64,000 bases of DNA from Shinella sp. PSBB067 (lineage in GTDB: Bacteria > Pseudomonadota > Alphaproteobacteria > Rhizobiales > Rhizobiaceae). How positions within the stretch are numbered: position 1 is the first letter of the stretch; each line of letters begins with the position of its first letter. The stretch spans positions 62,001 through 126,000 of the forward strand of contig NZ_CP069303.1 of NCBI RefSeq assembly GCF_016839145.1, written 5' to 3'. Made by a program: the position numbers and the translations under genes. This document shows, one piece after another, positions 26,573-34,569 of the stretch. The notes under the pieces are model-generated. The model was given only the letters and a program-made list of their open reading frames with translations. It ran no database searches and was not told where the DNA came from.

Positions 26573-27565
26573 ATGCAGAGGTTCATCAACAATCCTGACG
26601 AAGTGGTCGAAGACACGATCAAGGGGTTCGTCAAGGCCCATTCCGATCTCGTGCGGCTTGCCGACAATCCGCGGGTCGTTGTCTCGAAACATGCGCCGGT
26701 CAAGGGCAAGGTCGGCATCATCACGGGCGGCGGATCGGGCCACGAGCCGGCCTTCGTCGGCTATACGGGCAGGAACATGCTGGACGCCGTGGCGGTCGGC
26801 GAGTTGTTTTCGTCCCCCACCGCCAAGAGCTTCGCCGACGCCATGCGGGAAGCCAATGGCGGCAAGGGCGTCGTCTGCCTCTACGGCAACTATGCCGGCG
26901 ACAACATGAACGTGAAGATGGCCGTCCGGCTGGCCGAGAAGGAGGGCATCGAGGTTGCTACCGTCGTTGCCAACGACGACGTCTGCTCGGCGCCGGCTGA
27001 AGAGCGGCACAAGCGCCGCGGCGTTGCGGGCGAGATTTTCATGTGGAAAGTCGGTGGTGCCAAGGCGGCCACCGGCGCAAGCCTCGAAGAGGTTCGTGCC
27101 ACCGCGCAAAGGGCGATCGACAATTGCCGCTCGGTGGGGGTCGGGCTCGGCCCCTGCACGCTGCCGGCCGTCGGGCACCCGAACTTCCGGATTGAACCGG
27201 GCACGATGGAAGTCGGCATCGGCCATCATGGCGAGCCGGGCGTCCGGGTGGAGCCGCTCAAGAGCGCGGACGAAGTGGCCAGAAGCATGTGCGCCATCGT
27301 CCTCGACGATCACAATCTGCCGGCCGGTAGCGAGGTCGTGGTTCTCGTCTCCGGCCTCGGCGCAACGCCGCTGAACGAGCTCTACATCCTGAACGACACG
27401 ATCGAGCGTGAGATCACGGCCAGGGGCCTGACCATCCACAGGACCTTCGTGGGCAATTATTTCACATCGCTCGAAATGGTAGGCGCGACGCTGACGGTCA
27501 TGGCGCTCGACGCCGAGCTGAAGGCGCTCATCGATGCCGATGCAAGCTGCACGGTCGCATTGTGA
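26573..27565 (+). CDS. dhaK: Dihydroxyacetone kinase-type subunit DhaK (second copy)
   Basis: 330 residues from the ATG at 26573, preceded by GGGAGA. GGGSGHEP lies at about residue 51. The catalytic His219 is in GHHGEPG, with His where Ile is common. The Asp in NDDVCS and the LYGNYAGDNMN segment are conserved. With DhaL at 27580 it forms a kinase for dihydroxyacetone or a tetrulose. No DhaM is present, so ATP is the likely donor. Of the three DhaK sequences here this one looks the most canonical. Confidence 0.92.
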   Translation: MQRFINNPDEVVEDTIKGFVKAHSDLVRLADNPRVVVSKHAPVKGKVGIITGGGSGHEPAFVGYTGRNMLDAVAVGELFSSPTAKSFADAMREANGGKGVVCLYGNYAGDNMNVKMAVRLAEKEGIEVATVVANDDVCSAPAEERHKRRGVAGEIFMWKVGGAKAATGASLEEVRATAQRAIDNCRSVGVGLGPCTLPAVGHPNFRIEPGTMEVGIGHHGEPGVRVEPLKSADEVARSMCAIVLDDHNLPAGSEVVVLVSGLGATPLNELYILNDTIEREITARGLTIHRTFVGNYFTSLEMVGATLTVMALDAELKALIDADASCTVAL

Positions 27566-27579
27566 GCGAGGGACTTATC

Positions 27580-28221
27580 ATGCAGACATTCGACAATCCC
27601 TCGGCCGGCTCCATCGTCCTGTCGATCGCCGATAGGATCATCGAGAACCGGGCCTATCTCAGCGAGATCGACGGCAAGATCGGGGACGGTGACCATGGTG
27701 TCAACATGGCGAAGGGCTTCGGCATTGCGGCCGACCGGCTGAAAGGCACGTCTTCCTCGCTCGCGGATGCACTGGATACGCTTGGCAACGTGCTCATGAC
27801 GGAGATTGGTGGTTCCATGGGCCCTCTCTACGGCGTCATGTTCACCGAATTCGCCGGGAAACTTCAGGGCGCCGCCGCCGTCGATGCGGATGCCTACAGC
27901 CGCATGCTGCATGCCGGGCTCGAAGGCATCCAGTCGATCGGTTCGGCCAAGGTCGGCGACAAGACCATGCTCGATACGCTGGTGCCAGCCGTGGAGGCCT
28001 TCGACGCGGCGCATGCAAAGGGAGATTCGTTCGGCGATGCGCTTCTCCGTCTCGTCGAGGCCGCGGAAGCCGGTCGCGATTCGACCCTTGATCTCGTGGC
28101 GAAAATCGGCCGCGCAAGCCGCCTTGGCGACCGCTCGCTCGGAGTTCTCGATGCCGGTGCGACCTCCTGCGCCCTCATTTTGAAAGAACTGTCGCTCGGG
28201 GCACGTACCCGGCTTCGGTGA
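27580..28221 (+). CDS. dhaL: Dihydroxyacetone kinase-type subunit DhaL (second copy)
   Basis: 213 residues from the ATG at 27580, with GAGGG seven bases upstream. A GTG at 27562 overlapping the dhaK stop is an alternative start. The nucleotide site motif GDGDHGVNM is canonical, as are GGSMGPLYG and GDKTMLDTL. It is the ATP/ADP-binding partner of the preceding DhaK. A 141-base gap then separates it from the regulator-kinase fusion gene. Confidence 0.9.
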   Translation: MQTFDNPSAGSIVLSIADRIIENRAYLSEIDGKIGDGDHGVNMAKGFGIAADRLKGTSSSLADALDTLGNVLMTEIGGSMGPLYGVMFTEFAGKLQGAAAVDADAYSRMLHAGLEGIQSIGSAKVGDKTMLDTLVPAVEAFDAAHAKGDSFGDALLRLVEAAEAGRDSTLDLVAKIGRASRLGDRSLGVLDAGATSCALILKELSLGARTRLR

Positions 28222-28383
28222 GGAACGCCGGCCGACGCGGCCGGATCCGGTATGGTATCTCCCAAGACAGCGTGGCCGCGTTCATCGTGACGCGGTCACG
28301 CCCTTATTCCGGGCAGGGCGGTTGCAAAGCGTTGACGTTGCTTCCATCCTAGCCACCGGTGAATGAAGGAGCTGCACAGATCC

Positions 28384-30462
28384 ATGACGTTGGTGCGTAA
28401 AGGCGGCGCAGGCAGGAACGGAAGCATGGAGCGGCTCAATGCGATGCCGCTGCGCTATGGCGATGACCCCTATGTGTGGGCCTGCTGGCTCTATTACGAA
28501 GACGGAATGACTCAGGGCGAGATCGCCGATGCGATGGGGGTATCGCGCGCCACCGTCAACAACTACCTCGCCGACGCGCGCGAGAAGGGCATCGTCAAGA
28601 TATCCCTGGAGCCGGCCCGTCTCGCATCGCTCACCGTCGCACAGCAACTCAAGAGCCATTTCGGCCTCCTGGATTGCCTTGTGGTGCCGAGCGATGAAAG
28701 CGGACGGTCGCTGATCGACAGGCTGGGCGCCGCCGGTGCCCAGGCGCTGCCCAACCTGCTCAAGGCCGGCGATACCGTGGCTGTCGCCTGGGGACGGACG
28801 GTGCTCGCGATCGGTGAGCACATGAAGGACAGCACGCTTCAGGATATGACGGTCGTGCAGGCGACCGGCGGAATGAACGCCAGCTTTGCCTATACGCCCG
28901 AGCTGTGCGCTGCGAAGATCGCCGATGCGCTCGCAGCGCGCTGCGTGAACCTGACGGCGCCTGCCATTGTCGCCACGGCGGAGTTGCGCCATCTGCTGCT
29001 CGACGAGCCACTGCTCAAGGAGCAGTTTTCCACGCTCGATCAGGCCAACCGCATCGTTTTCGGCGTATCGTCCCTGCGTCCCAACTCCACCATTCACACC
29101 AGCGGCCTGCTGGAGCCGGCCTCGCTGCAGCATTACCTCGCGCATGGTGTCGCCGGTGTCGTCGCCGGGCGTTTCATCGATGAAAAGGGCCGGCCGGTTC
29201 CAGGCCCGCTCGATGAGCGCACCATCGGCATTTCCCTCGACGCGCTTCGGCGGATCGGTACGCGCATCGGCGTCGCCGGTGGTTTCGATAAGGTTCCAGC
29301 CCTGCTCGCGGCCTTGCGGGGCGGCTATATCAATGTGCTGGTCACCGATGCGGAAACCGCGCAAGGGATATTGCGGGCGGACGGCGCGACGAGCCTTAAC
29401 GACAAGCCGCAGCAGCGGCCGAAGGCCCGCGAGCCGGCAGGCTTCTACCGGACGCAGGTCAAGAAGTTCCTGAACAGGCCGGACGACGTCGTCGAGGAGA
29501 TGATGGACGGTTTTCTGAAGGCGCACGATAAATATATCCGGCCGATCGACGGCTCCCACCGCGCGCTCGTCGCGCGCGATGGCCCGAGGACGGGCAAGGT
29601 CGGCCTCGTGATCGGCGGTGGCGCAGGCCACGAGCCCTGTTTCGCCGGCTATGTCGGCAAGGGGCTTGCCGATGCGGTGGCGGTCGGTAACATCTTCTCC
29701 TCACCCCCGCCCGATCCCATTCTGCGCTGCGCCGTCGCCGCCTCCGGCGATGCCGGCGTGCTTTTCGTCTACGGCAACTATGCCGGCGACGTCATGAATT
29801 TCGAAATGGCCGCGGAACTGGCGATGGAGAAGGGCATCGCGGTGCGGACGGTGCTGACCACGGACGATGTGGCATCGTCTTCGCGGGAAGACCGTGACGG
29901 TCGGCGCGGCGTTGCCGGCAGTTTCTTCATTTTCAAGATCGCGGGGGCCGCCTGCGATCGCGGCCTGACGCTAGATGCATGCGAGGCGGTCACGAGAAAG
30001 GCGAATGCGCGCACCTATACGATCGGCGTCGCTCTCGAATCCGGCTCCATGCCGCAGACGCGCCGGCGCAACTTCGACATCGGGCCGGACGATATGGAGA
30101 TCGGCATGGGCATCCACGGCGAGCCGGGTGTGTCGCGTGAGCGCATGCGCCCGGCCGATGAAATCGTCGATTCTGTGATCGACAGGATTTTCTCGGAGAT
30201 GAAGGCCGGGCCGGGCGAACGGGTGGCCGTTCTCGTCAATTCCTTCGGAGGCACGCCGATGATGGAACTTTATATTCTTTACCGTCGCGTGGTGCAGCGG
30301 CTGGCCGCCAAGAAGATCGATATCGAGGCGAATTGGATCGGCCATTACTGCACGTCGCTGGATATGGTGGGAGCGTCGATTTCCATCATCCATCTCGACG
30401 AGGAACTGACTGATCTGCTCTCGCATCCGTGCGAAACAAGTGCGTTGCGCATCAACGGATAG
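28384..30462 (+). CDS. Fusion: SorC-type regulator joined to DhaK kinase domain
   Basis: 692 residues from the ATG at 28384 (AAGGAG upstream; an ATG at 28363 would add seven). Residues ~35-70 form a helix-turn-helix (MTQGEIADAMGVSRATVNNYLADAREKGIV). About 80-345 is a SorC sugar-phosphate-binding domain (AGDTVAVAWGRTVLAI; FGVSSLRPNS; INVLVTDAETA). About 354-692 is a full DhaK domain with GGGAGHEP and GIHGEPG, whose substrate-binding histidine is residue 578. The frame is continuous with no stop or shift, and a proline/basic linker (QQRPKAREPAG) joins the parts. I believe this architecture is annotated elsewhere, but I know of no functional study. It may be a regulator that senses or makes its own ligand, with DhaL at 30519 as phosphoryl donor. 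Confidence 0.9.
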   Translation: MTLVRKGGAGRNGSMERLNAMPLRYGDDPYVWACWLYYEDGMTQGEIADAMGVSRATVNNYLADAREKGIVKISLEPARLASLTVAQQLKSHFGLLDCLVVPSDESGRSLIDRLGAAGAQALPNLLKAGDTVAVAWGRTVLAIGEHMKDSTLQDMTVVQATGGMNASFAYTPELCAAKIADALAARCVNLTAPAIVATAELRHLLLDEPLLKEQFSTLDQANRIVFGVSSLRPNSTIHTSGLLEPASLQHYLAHGVAGVVAGRFIDEKGRPVPGPLDERTIGISLDALRRIGTRIGVAGGFDKVPALLAALRGGYINVLVTDAETAQGILRADGATSLNDKPQQRPKAREPAGFYRTQVKKFLNRPDDVVEEMMDGFLKAHDKYIRPIDGSHRALVARDGPRTGKVGLVIGGGAGHEPCFAGYVGKGLADAVAVGNIFSSPPPDPILRCAVAASGDAGVLFVYGNYAGDVMNFEMAAELAMEKGIAVRTVLTTDDVASSSREDRDGRRGVAGSFFIFKIAGAACDRGLTLDACEAVTRKANARTYTIGVALESGSMPQTRRRNFDIGPDDMEIGMGIHGEPGVSRERMRPADEIVDSVIDRIFSEMKAGPGERVAVLVNSFGGTPMMELYILYRRVVQRLAAKKIDIEANWIGHYCTSLDMVGASISIIHLDEELTDLLSHPCETSALRING

Positions 30463-30518
30463 GTGTCGCAGGTTCTGGCCACGGGTATGATGTGATCCTG
30501 TAATACTGGGAGGATTGA

Positions 30519-31160
30519 ATGTCGGAAAGCCCGGCAAGCCGTTTGGCAAGAATGTTTGAAATGATATCGCGGGCGATCGAGGATGAAAGGGATCATCTTT
30601 CCGAGCTGGATGGCGCGATCGGTGATGGAGACCACGGGATCACGATGTCGATCGGCTTCGTCGCCGTCCATGGAGCGCTTTCGAAACTCGACCTCGATCG
30701 GAGCAGCCTTTCCGATGTCATGTCGACCGCTGCCACTGCCTTCCTGAATGCCGTCGGCGCGTCGTCCGGCCCGCTGTATTCCACTGGCTTCCGCCGGGCG
30801 GCACAGGCGCTGGCCTCTCACGCGGTGCTGGATACAAAAGCCTGCGCCGATATTATCGACGGCATATCCCGCGGGATAGCCGAGCGCGGCAAGGGGCAGC
30901 GCGGCGACAAGACCATGCTGGATGTCTGGCTTCCGGCGGCCGATGCGGCGGGCAACGCGGTCGCCCGGAATAAAACCGCAGACGCTTTCTGGGCGGATGT
31001 CATCGCCTCGGCCGACAACGGTGCCGCCGCAACACGGTCGATGATCGCGACGAAGGGACGGGCCGCCAAGCTGCGGGAACGTTCGCTCGGCCACATGGAT
31101 CCCGGCGCAGCCTCGGCCGCCGTGATGATCCACGCCATGGCCGAGGCGATAAGGCTATAG
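30519..31160 (+). CDS. dhaL: Dihydroxyacetone kinase-type subunit DhaL (third copy)
   Basis: 213 residues; GGGAGGA precedes the ATG. GDGDHGITM is the canonical nucleotide/metal motif; ASSGPLYSTGFRRAA and RGDKTMLDVWLPA are the other DAK2 hallmarks. It follows the SorC-DhaK fusion after 56 bases, so the fusion's kinase half has its own dedicated partner. It closes the plus-strand block D; decayed DNA follows. Confidence 0.9.
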   Translation: MSESPASRLARMFEMISRAIEDERDHLSELDGAIGDGDHGITMSIGFVAVHGALSKLDLDRSSLSDVMSTAATAFLNAVGASSGPLYSTGFRRAAQALASHAVLDTKACADIIDGISRGIAERGKGQRGDKTMLDVWLPAADAAGNAVARNKTADAFWADVIASADNGAAATRSMIATKGRAAKLRERSLGHMDPGAASAAVMIHAMAEAIRL

Positions 31161-31359
31161 GGACGGCGGTCGGCCGGAATAGACGAGATCGGCGAAGTAA
31201 AATTCGGCCACCCACTTTTCTTTTGCAACAAGCGCAGGAGAGGCGAGGGGGATATTTACCGTGGACTTATATCTGAAGGTGCGTCTGGTGCTTTTGAAGG
31301 GATGAGGAAGCGCCAGGCGGCGAAGCATTTCAACACCTCCCGCTTTACGGTCGCGCTCT

Positions 31360-31601
31360 GCGGCAGCAGACCTAATCGGCGGGCGACATCTCTTGCTGGC
31401 CGATGGCCTTGCCGTCGAGGATGACAGTGCCGGCGGAAGCAGGGTGGACTTGCCGCAGGCATTCGGCCCGGCGATGACGGTAAATGAGCCGTCGGCAATG
31501 CTGGCGGAAAGGCCCTGCGAGATCGTACGCTCGTCGTAGTGCAGTTTCAGGTCGCAGCCATGCAGGCGGACGGTGGGCGTGTTCTCAGCCTTGCCGGTCA
31601 T
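31360..31601 (-). pseudogene. Broken iron-siderophore ABC ATPase (FecE/FepC-like)
   Basis: From the ATG at 31601 (GGGAGAG upstream) the reading frame encodes a normal start, VRLHGCDLKLHYDERTISQ then SFTVIAGPNACGKSTLL, the Walker A of FecE-type ATPases. Directly after Walker A the expected RALxRLLxPxxG segment is missing. The continuation is split between frames: AGTVILDGKAIGQQ in one and RRLGLLPQSATV in another. No signature or Walker B follows. This is a deletion plus frameshifts, so the gene is dead. Confidence 0.75.
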
Positions 31602-31654
31602 TTCCGGCTCTCCCTTGCGATGAGCCAGAGGAAATAGAGGCCGCCTATGTCGGG
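31598..31654 (-). pseudogene. C-terminal remnant of FecCD-type permease
   Basis: The last 18 codons before the broken ATPase read DIGGLYFLWLIARESRK, the typical C-terminus of siderophore permeases (IGGPFFLxLLxR type). Its TGA overlaps the ATPase ATG (ATGA), the normal operon arrangement. An in-frame stop just upstream at 31655-31657 shows that the rest has been lost. Confidence 0.6.
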
Positions 31655-31789
31655 TCACGACAAGCGCTCCGCTATAGGAGCTTGCCGCACAGCCGTTAAT
31701 ATCGGGTGCGTCCATTGGACGGTGACTGGAATAACCTTCCGCTCATTCTCAGCGCATCGCCCGGAGCAAAGCCGGAGCCATCCGCGTCG

Positions 31790-32377
31790 CTATTGCGGCG
31801 CACGGTTGCGGGCGCGGAACGTGGCCGGCATGGTCCAGTTCGGTTCATGCCCAAGCAGCTTCTGGAAGAAGCCCGCCGCGAACGCCGTGTCTTCCGCGGC
31901 GTTTTCCTTGAACGAGTACCAACTGCGCAGGTCGTCGACCATGCGGTCGATCTCGCGGCGGGTGTGAAATTCCTCGTCCAGCGCCTTGGCATGTACGGCA
32001 AGGCAGAACATCGTACAGACATAGCCTTCCGGCCAGAATTCCGCCGGTGGATTGCCGTCGACGTTGTCGGGCGGGCAAAGCGCCTTCAGCGGCATGTCGG
32101 CGATAAGCTCGCGCAGCACGAGCGACGGCACGAAATCGAAGAATTCCTCGCGCTCCGACCGGGCGCCGGGCTTCTGTGCCTCGATCGACTTCAGCCACCG
32201 GACGAAGATTCCGGCGAGCCTGTGCTCGTCGACGGCGAATGCGCAGCCCATCGTCTCGCCGCAGTGGCGCGCGGTCGCCTCGAAGGCGGCGCGGAACCAG
32301 TGCAGCCGGCGCACGGCCTGCCGCAACGGCTGGTTCGACGGCGGTAATGCCGCGACGAGTTCGGCAAGGTCAAACAT
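31790..32377 (-). CDS. Hypothetical protein
   Basis: 195 residues from the ATG at 32377, which overlaps the end of the preceding gene by eight bases. I do not recognise a family. The protein is soluble, without signal peptide or membrane span, and rich in Trp, Phe and charged residues; clusters such as HWFRAAFEATARHCGETMGCAF and EFHTRREIDRMVDDLRSWYSF suggest an alpha-helical fold. The tight overlap with the 32370-33017 gene indicates that the two products work together. The frame is open further upstream but that part is antisense-like read-through of its neighbour. Confidence 0.6.
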   Translation of the reverse strand: MFDLAELVAALPPSNQPLRQAVRRLHWFRAAFEATARHCGETMGCAFAVDEHRLAGIFVRWLKSIEAQKPGARSEREEFFDFVPSLVLRELIADMPLKALCPPDNVDGNPPAEFWPEGYVCTMFCLAVHAKALDEEFHTRREIDRMVDDLRSWYSFKENAAEDTAFAAGFFQKLLGHEPNWTMPATFRARNRAPQ

Positions 32378-33017
32378 GGGCGGAGTACTTTTCGAGCAGG
32401 AGCGAAGCCCGGGCCGGATCCCCGGTCGCAAGGGCGGCAAGAATCTCGCTCTGAAGCGCGGCACAGAGGTCGGCCGCACTCTCCGCAAGCGTCTCCCGCA
32501 GGGCGGCTTGCCCGCGGGCCGCAAGCGTCGCCAAAAGCGCCGAGAAGAGTGCAAGCCGCTCCTTGGGCGCGCCGACACGGTCGAGAAGGCCAAGGAGGAT
32601 CCTTGATGCCCGATCGGCATCGATCGTTTCGTCTTGCGCGACGAAGGCCGGGGCCGCCAATGCGAGCAGTCCGGACGGGTCGGTGACGCCAAGACGCCGC
32701 GCGGTAAGTGAGAGCAGGAAGGCTGCCTCCGCCTCGGCCTGCGAGGGTGCCCGCCTGTGCGGCGCATATGCTTCGCCGCGCTGCGGATCGTCCCCGAACA
32801 CCCGGTCGGCGACGCCCGACAAAAGCACGTCGATTCCGTTCGCCACGGTCGTGATGTGGCGCAGCATGTGGAGCGCCGGGCGGGATATGGGCCTAGGCAG
32901 CGCCGTCGCCATTTCCGTCTCCAGCCGGCCATGCCTGTCGCGCAAAGCCCGCTTCACGCTGCGAAACGCGGCGCGAAGCGGCGGGATCTCGGAAAATGGC
33001 AATCGCGTCTGGGCCAT
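32370..33017 (-). CDS. Hypothetical protein
   Basis: 215 residues starting at an ATG with AGGTG upstream. It is soluble and Ala/Leu/Arg-rich, with long predicted helices (ALFSALLATLAARGQAALRETLAESAADLCAALQSEI) and no motif I can assign. It is the first gene of a two-gene minus-strand unit with the 31790 gene. It is divergent from the SorC regulator at 33297, sharing a 279-base AT-rich promoter region, so it may be under that regulator. No function is proposed. Confidence 0.6.
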   Translation of the reverse strand: MAQTRLPFSEIPPLRAAFRSVKRALRDRHGRLETEMATALPRPISRPALHMLRHITTVANGIDVLLSGVADRVFGDDPQRGEAYAPHRRAPSQAEAEAAFLLSLTARRLGVTDPSGLLALAAPAFVAQDETIDADRASRILLGLLDRVGAPKERLALFSALLATLAARGQAALRETLAESAADLCAALQSEILAALATGDPARASLLLEKYSAHV

Positions 33018-33078
33018 GGAGGTTCACCTTTTCGCCGCCGTTTCAAGCCGGTTGAAAGGCGTTTGCCGCATTTAATTT

Positions 33079-33200
33079 GAACAAACAGATGCGAGAAGGA
33101 TCATATGTTTGACCTTGCTGCGGTGTCAAGACGTTCCCGGCGGCTTCACACATTGAAGTAGCTAGAACAATCGTGATACAAAAAAGAATAATGTGCACTA
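33079..33200. promoter_or_regulatory. Divergent promoter region with candidate SorC sites
   Basis: This AT-rich part of the gap between the hypothetical gene pair and the SorC gene has GAACAAA at 33079-33085 and ATGTGCACTA at 33191-33200. The latter is a 9/10 match to the ATGTGCAATA found at 25582 and 34529. No clear -35/-10 pair could be chosen. Confidence 0.4.
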
Positions 33201-33296
33201 CCGGAGATTAAAACTCCGATGGTGCCGGGCGGCCCGGCGCGACACGCTTGCGGGCTTGGCAGGTTGAACGGCGGGTCTCGCCGTCATGGAGGTGGC

Positions 33297-34259
33297 ATGA
33301 ACCAGATCGTCGGTGGGCCTGTTGTGCAGAGCGAGGCCGATCGGCTGCGCGCACGCGTGGCCTGGCTCTATCATGTGGAGGGTCACACCCAGAACGAGAT
33401 CGCCAACCGCCTCGGCATCAACCGTGTCATGGTCGTGCGCATGCTCGCAGAGGCGCGTCGCCGAAACGAGGTGCGGATTTCGATCACATCCCCGCTTTCC
33501 GAACTGGTCGCGCTTGAGCGGGCTCTCGAGGCGGCATTCGATATCCGCCGGGTGGTCATTGCCCCCTTCGCTGAAGAGGGCGGCGATCCTGCGCAGGTGA
33601 TCGCCGCTGCGGCGGGGGCGCATATCTCCGGTTTGATGGCGCCCGGCATGACCGTCGGGGTGGGGTGGGGAACGACCCTCTACAACACGCTCCCCTTCAT
33701 AGCCGGCGGTGCGCTCGAGGATTTCCGCGTGATCTCGCTGCTCGGCGGTATCTCCGCGGCGCGGCGCTTCAACCCGGCGGAATTCGCCTGGCAGTTCGCC
33801 GAGCTTTTCCGCGGTGAGGGCTATCTCGTGCCCGCGCCGGCCGTTGTCGACAGCCCGGAGACGAAGCATGCGCTGCTGGAGCGGTGCGGCCTGGCGGCGA
33901 TCTTCGAGATGGCGGACAAGCTCGACGTGGCGCTGCTCTCCGTCGGCGGGATCGCGAATCTCACCACCAGCTATCGCACCGGCTACCTGACGGAGGCCGA
34001 CCGCCGGTCCCTGGTGGAGGCCGGCGCCGTCGGCGACGTGCTTTATAATTTCATCGATGCCGAAGGGAATGTGCTCGATCACGAGGTGAACGAGCGGGTG
34101 ATCTCCGTTGCGCTGCCGCGCCTGCGGCGGACGCCGGAGCGCATCCTCGTTTCCGGCGGCAGGGAAAAGCGCGTCGCCATCCGCGCCGCGCTGCGGACCG
34201 TCGCGCCGACCACCCTCATCACGGACGAGCAGACGGCCAGCGCCCTCCTGGCGGGATAG
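33297..34259 (+). CDS. SorC-type sugar-binding transcriptional regulator
   Basis: 320 residues from the ATG at 33297, with GGAGGTGG directly upstream. The helix-turn-helix is HTQNEIANRLGINRVMVVRMLAEARRRNEV (about residues 28-57). The SorC effector domain follows (PGMTVGVGWGTTLYNTL; ISLLGGIS; LLSVGGIANLTT; AVGDVLYNFID). It stands alone, followed by a terminator, directly before the DRL/acetoin-dehydrogenase-type operon on the same strand. It is the likely regulator of that operon, probably responding to a sugar phosphate intermediate. Confidence 0.9.
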   Translation: MNQIVGGPVVQSEADRLRARVAWLYHVEGHTQNEIANRLGINRVMVVRMLAEARRRNEVRISITSPLSELVALERALEAAFDIRRVVIAPFAEEGGDPAQVIAAAAGAHISGLMAPGMTVGVGWGTTLYNTLPFIAGGALEDFRVISLLGGISAARRFNPAEFAWQFAELFRGEGYLVPAPAVVDSPETKHALLERCGLAAIFEMADKLDVALLSVGGIANLTTSYRTGYLTEADRRSLVEAGAVGDVLYNFIDAEGNVLDHEVNERVISVALPRLRRTPERILVSGGREKRVAIRAALRTVAPTTLITDEQTASALLAG

Positions 34260-34270
34260 GCTCTCCCGAT

Positions 34271-34325
34271 CCGGCGCTGCAAATCCCCAAGCCGGTGAGG
34301 CCTTTCCGGACGCGCCGGTTTTTTG
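34271..34325 (+). terminator. Rho-independent terminator after SorC gene
   Basis: CCGGCGC (34271-34277) pairs with GCGCCGG (34312-34318), which is followed by six T residues. The long loop can fold further around AGGCCT. It lies 12 bases after the SorC stop and separates it from the next operon. Confidence 0.55.
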
Positions 34326-34569
34326 TATCACCGCATGAACAAAAAAAATTATAAAATCAGACTTGTACAAATGAATTTGGGAGAGCTATCCCGGCTTTGC
34401 GTCGCGGGCGGAGGCGTCGACTGCGTGAAATTACATTGAAAAAATAGAGAAATTTCTATGGGCCGATAGCGATTCGCAGCTCTCTGTGCGTTGTCTTGTC
34501 TAGAACATTCACATTGACATAATCACAAATGTGCAATAGACGAGAGCAAAGTCAATCGGGAGGAATGGA
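34326..34569 (+). promoter_or_regulatory. Promoter region of the DRL/acetoin-dehydrogenase-type operon
   Basis: AT-rich non-coding DNA. TTGACA at 34514-34519 is a good -35, with a weak -10 (AATAGA/TAGACG) 16-17 bases on. The ten-mer ATGTGCAATA at 34529-34538 covers the spacer/-10 border, where a repressor would block polymerase. Further upstream are GAACAAA (34337-34343) and the palindrome AGAAATTTCT near 34450. GGGAGGAATGGA precedes the gene start. Confidence 0.55.

Larger units (their letters stand above)
31161..31789. other. Decayed region between operons
   Basis: About 630 bases with no intact gene. On the minus strand it holds the tail of a FecCD-type permease and a broken FecE-type ATPase (listed separately). 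A minus-strand frame runs through it from 31715 to 31155, joining unrelated pieces; its last ~35 residues (PLASPALVAKEKWVAEFYFAD) look protein-like but I cannot place them. I interpret the region as the scar of a lost siderophore transport operon. Confidence 0.6.

Noticed and set aside
31155..31715. A 186-codon minus-strand frame as an intact ABC ATPase
   Set aside because: Only the start and Walker A fit; after that the family sequence moves into other frames, so it is a pseudogene.
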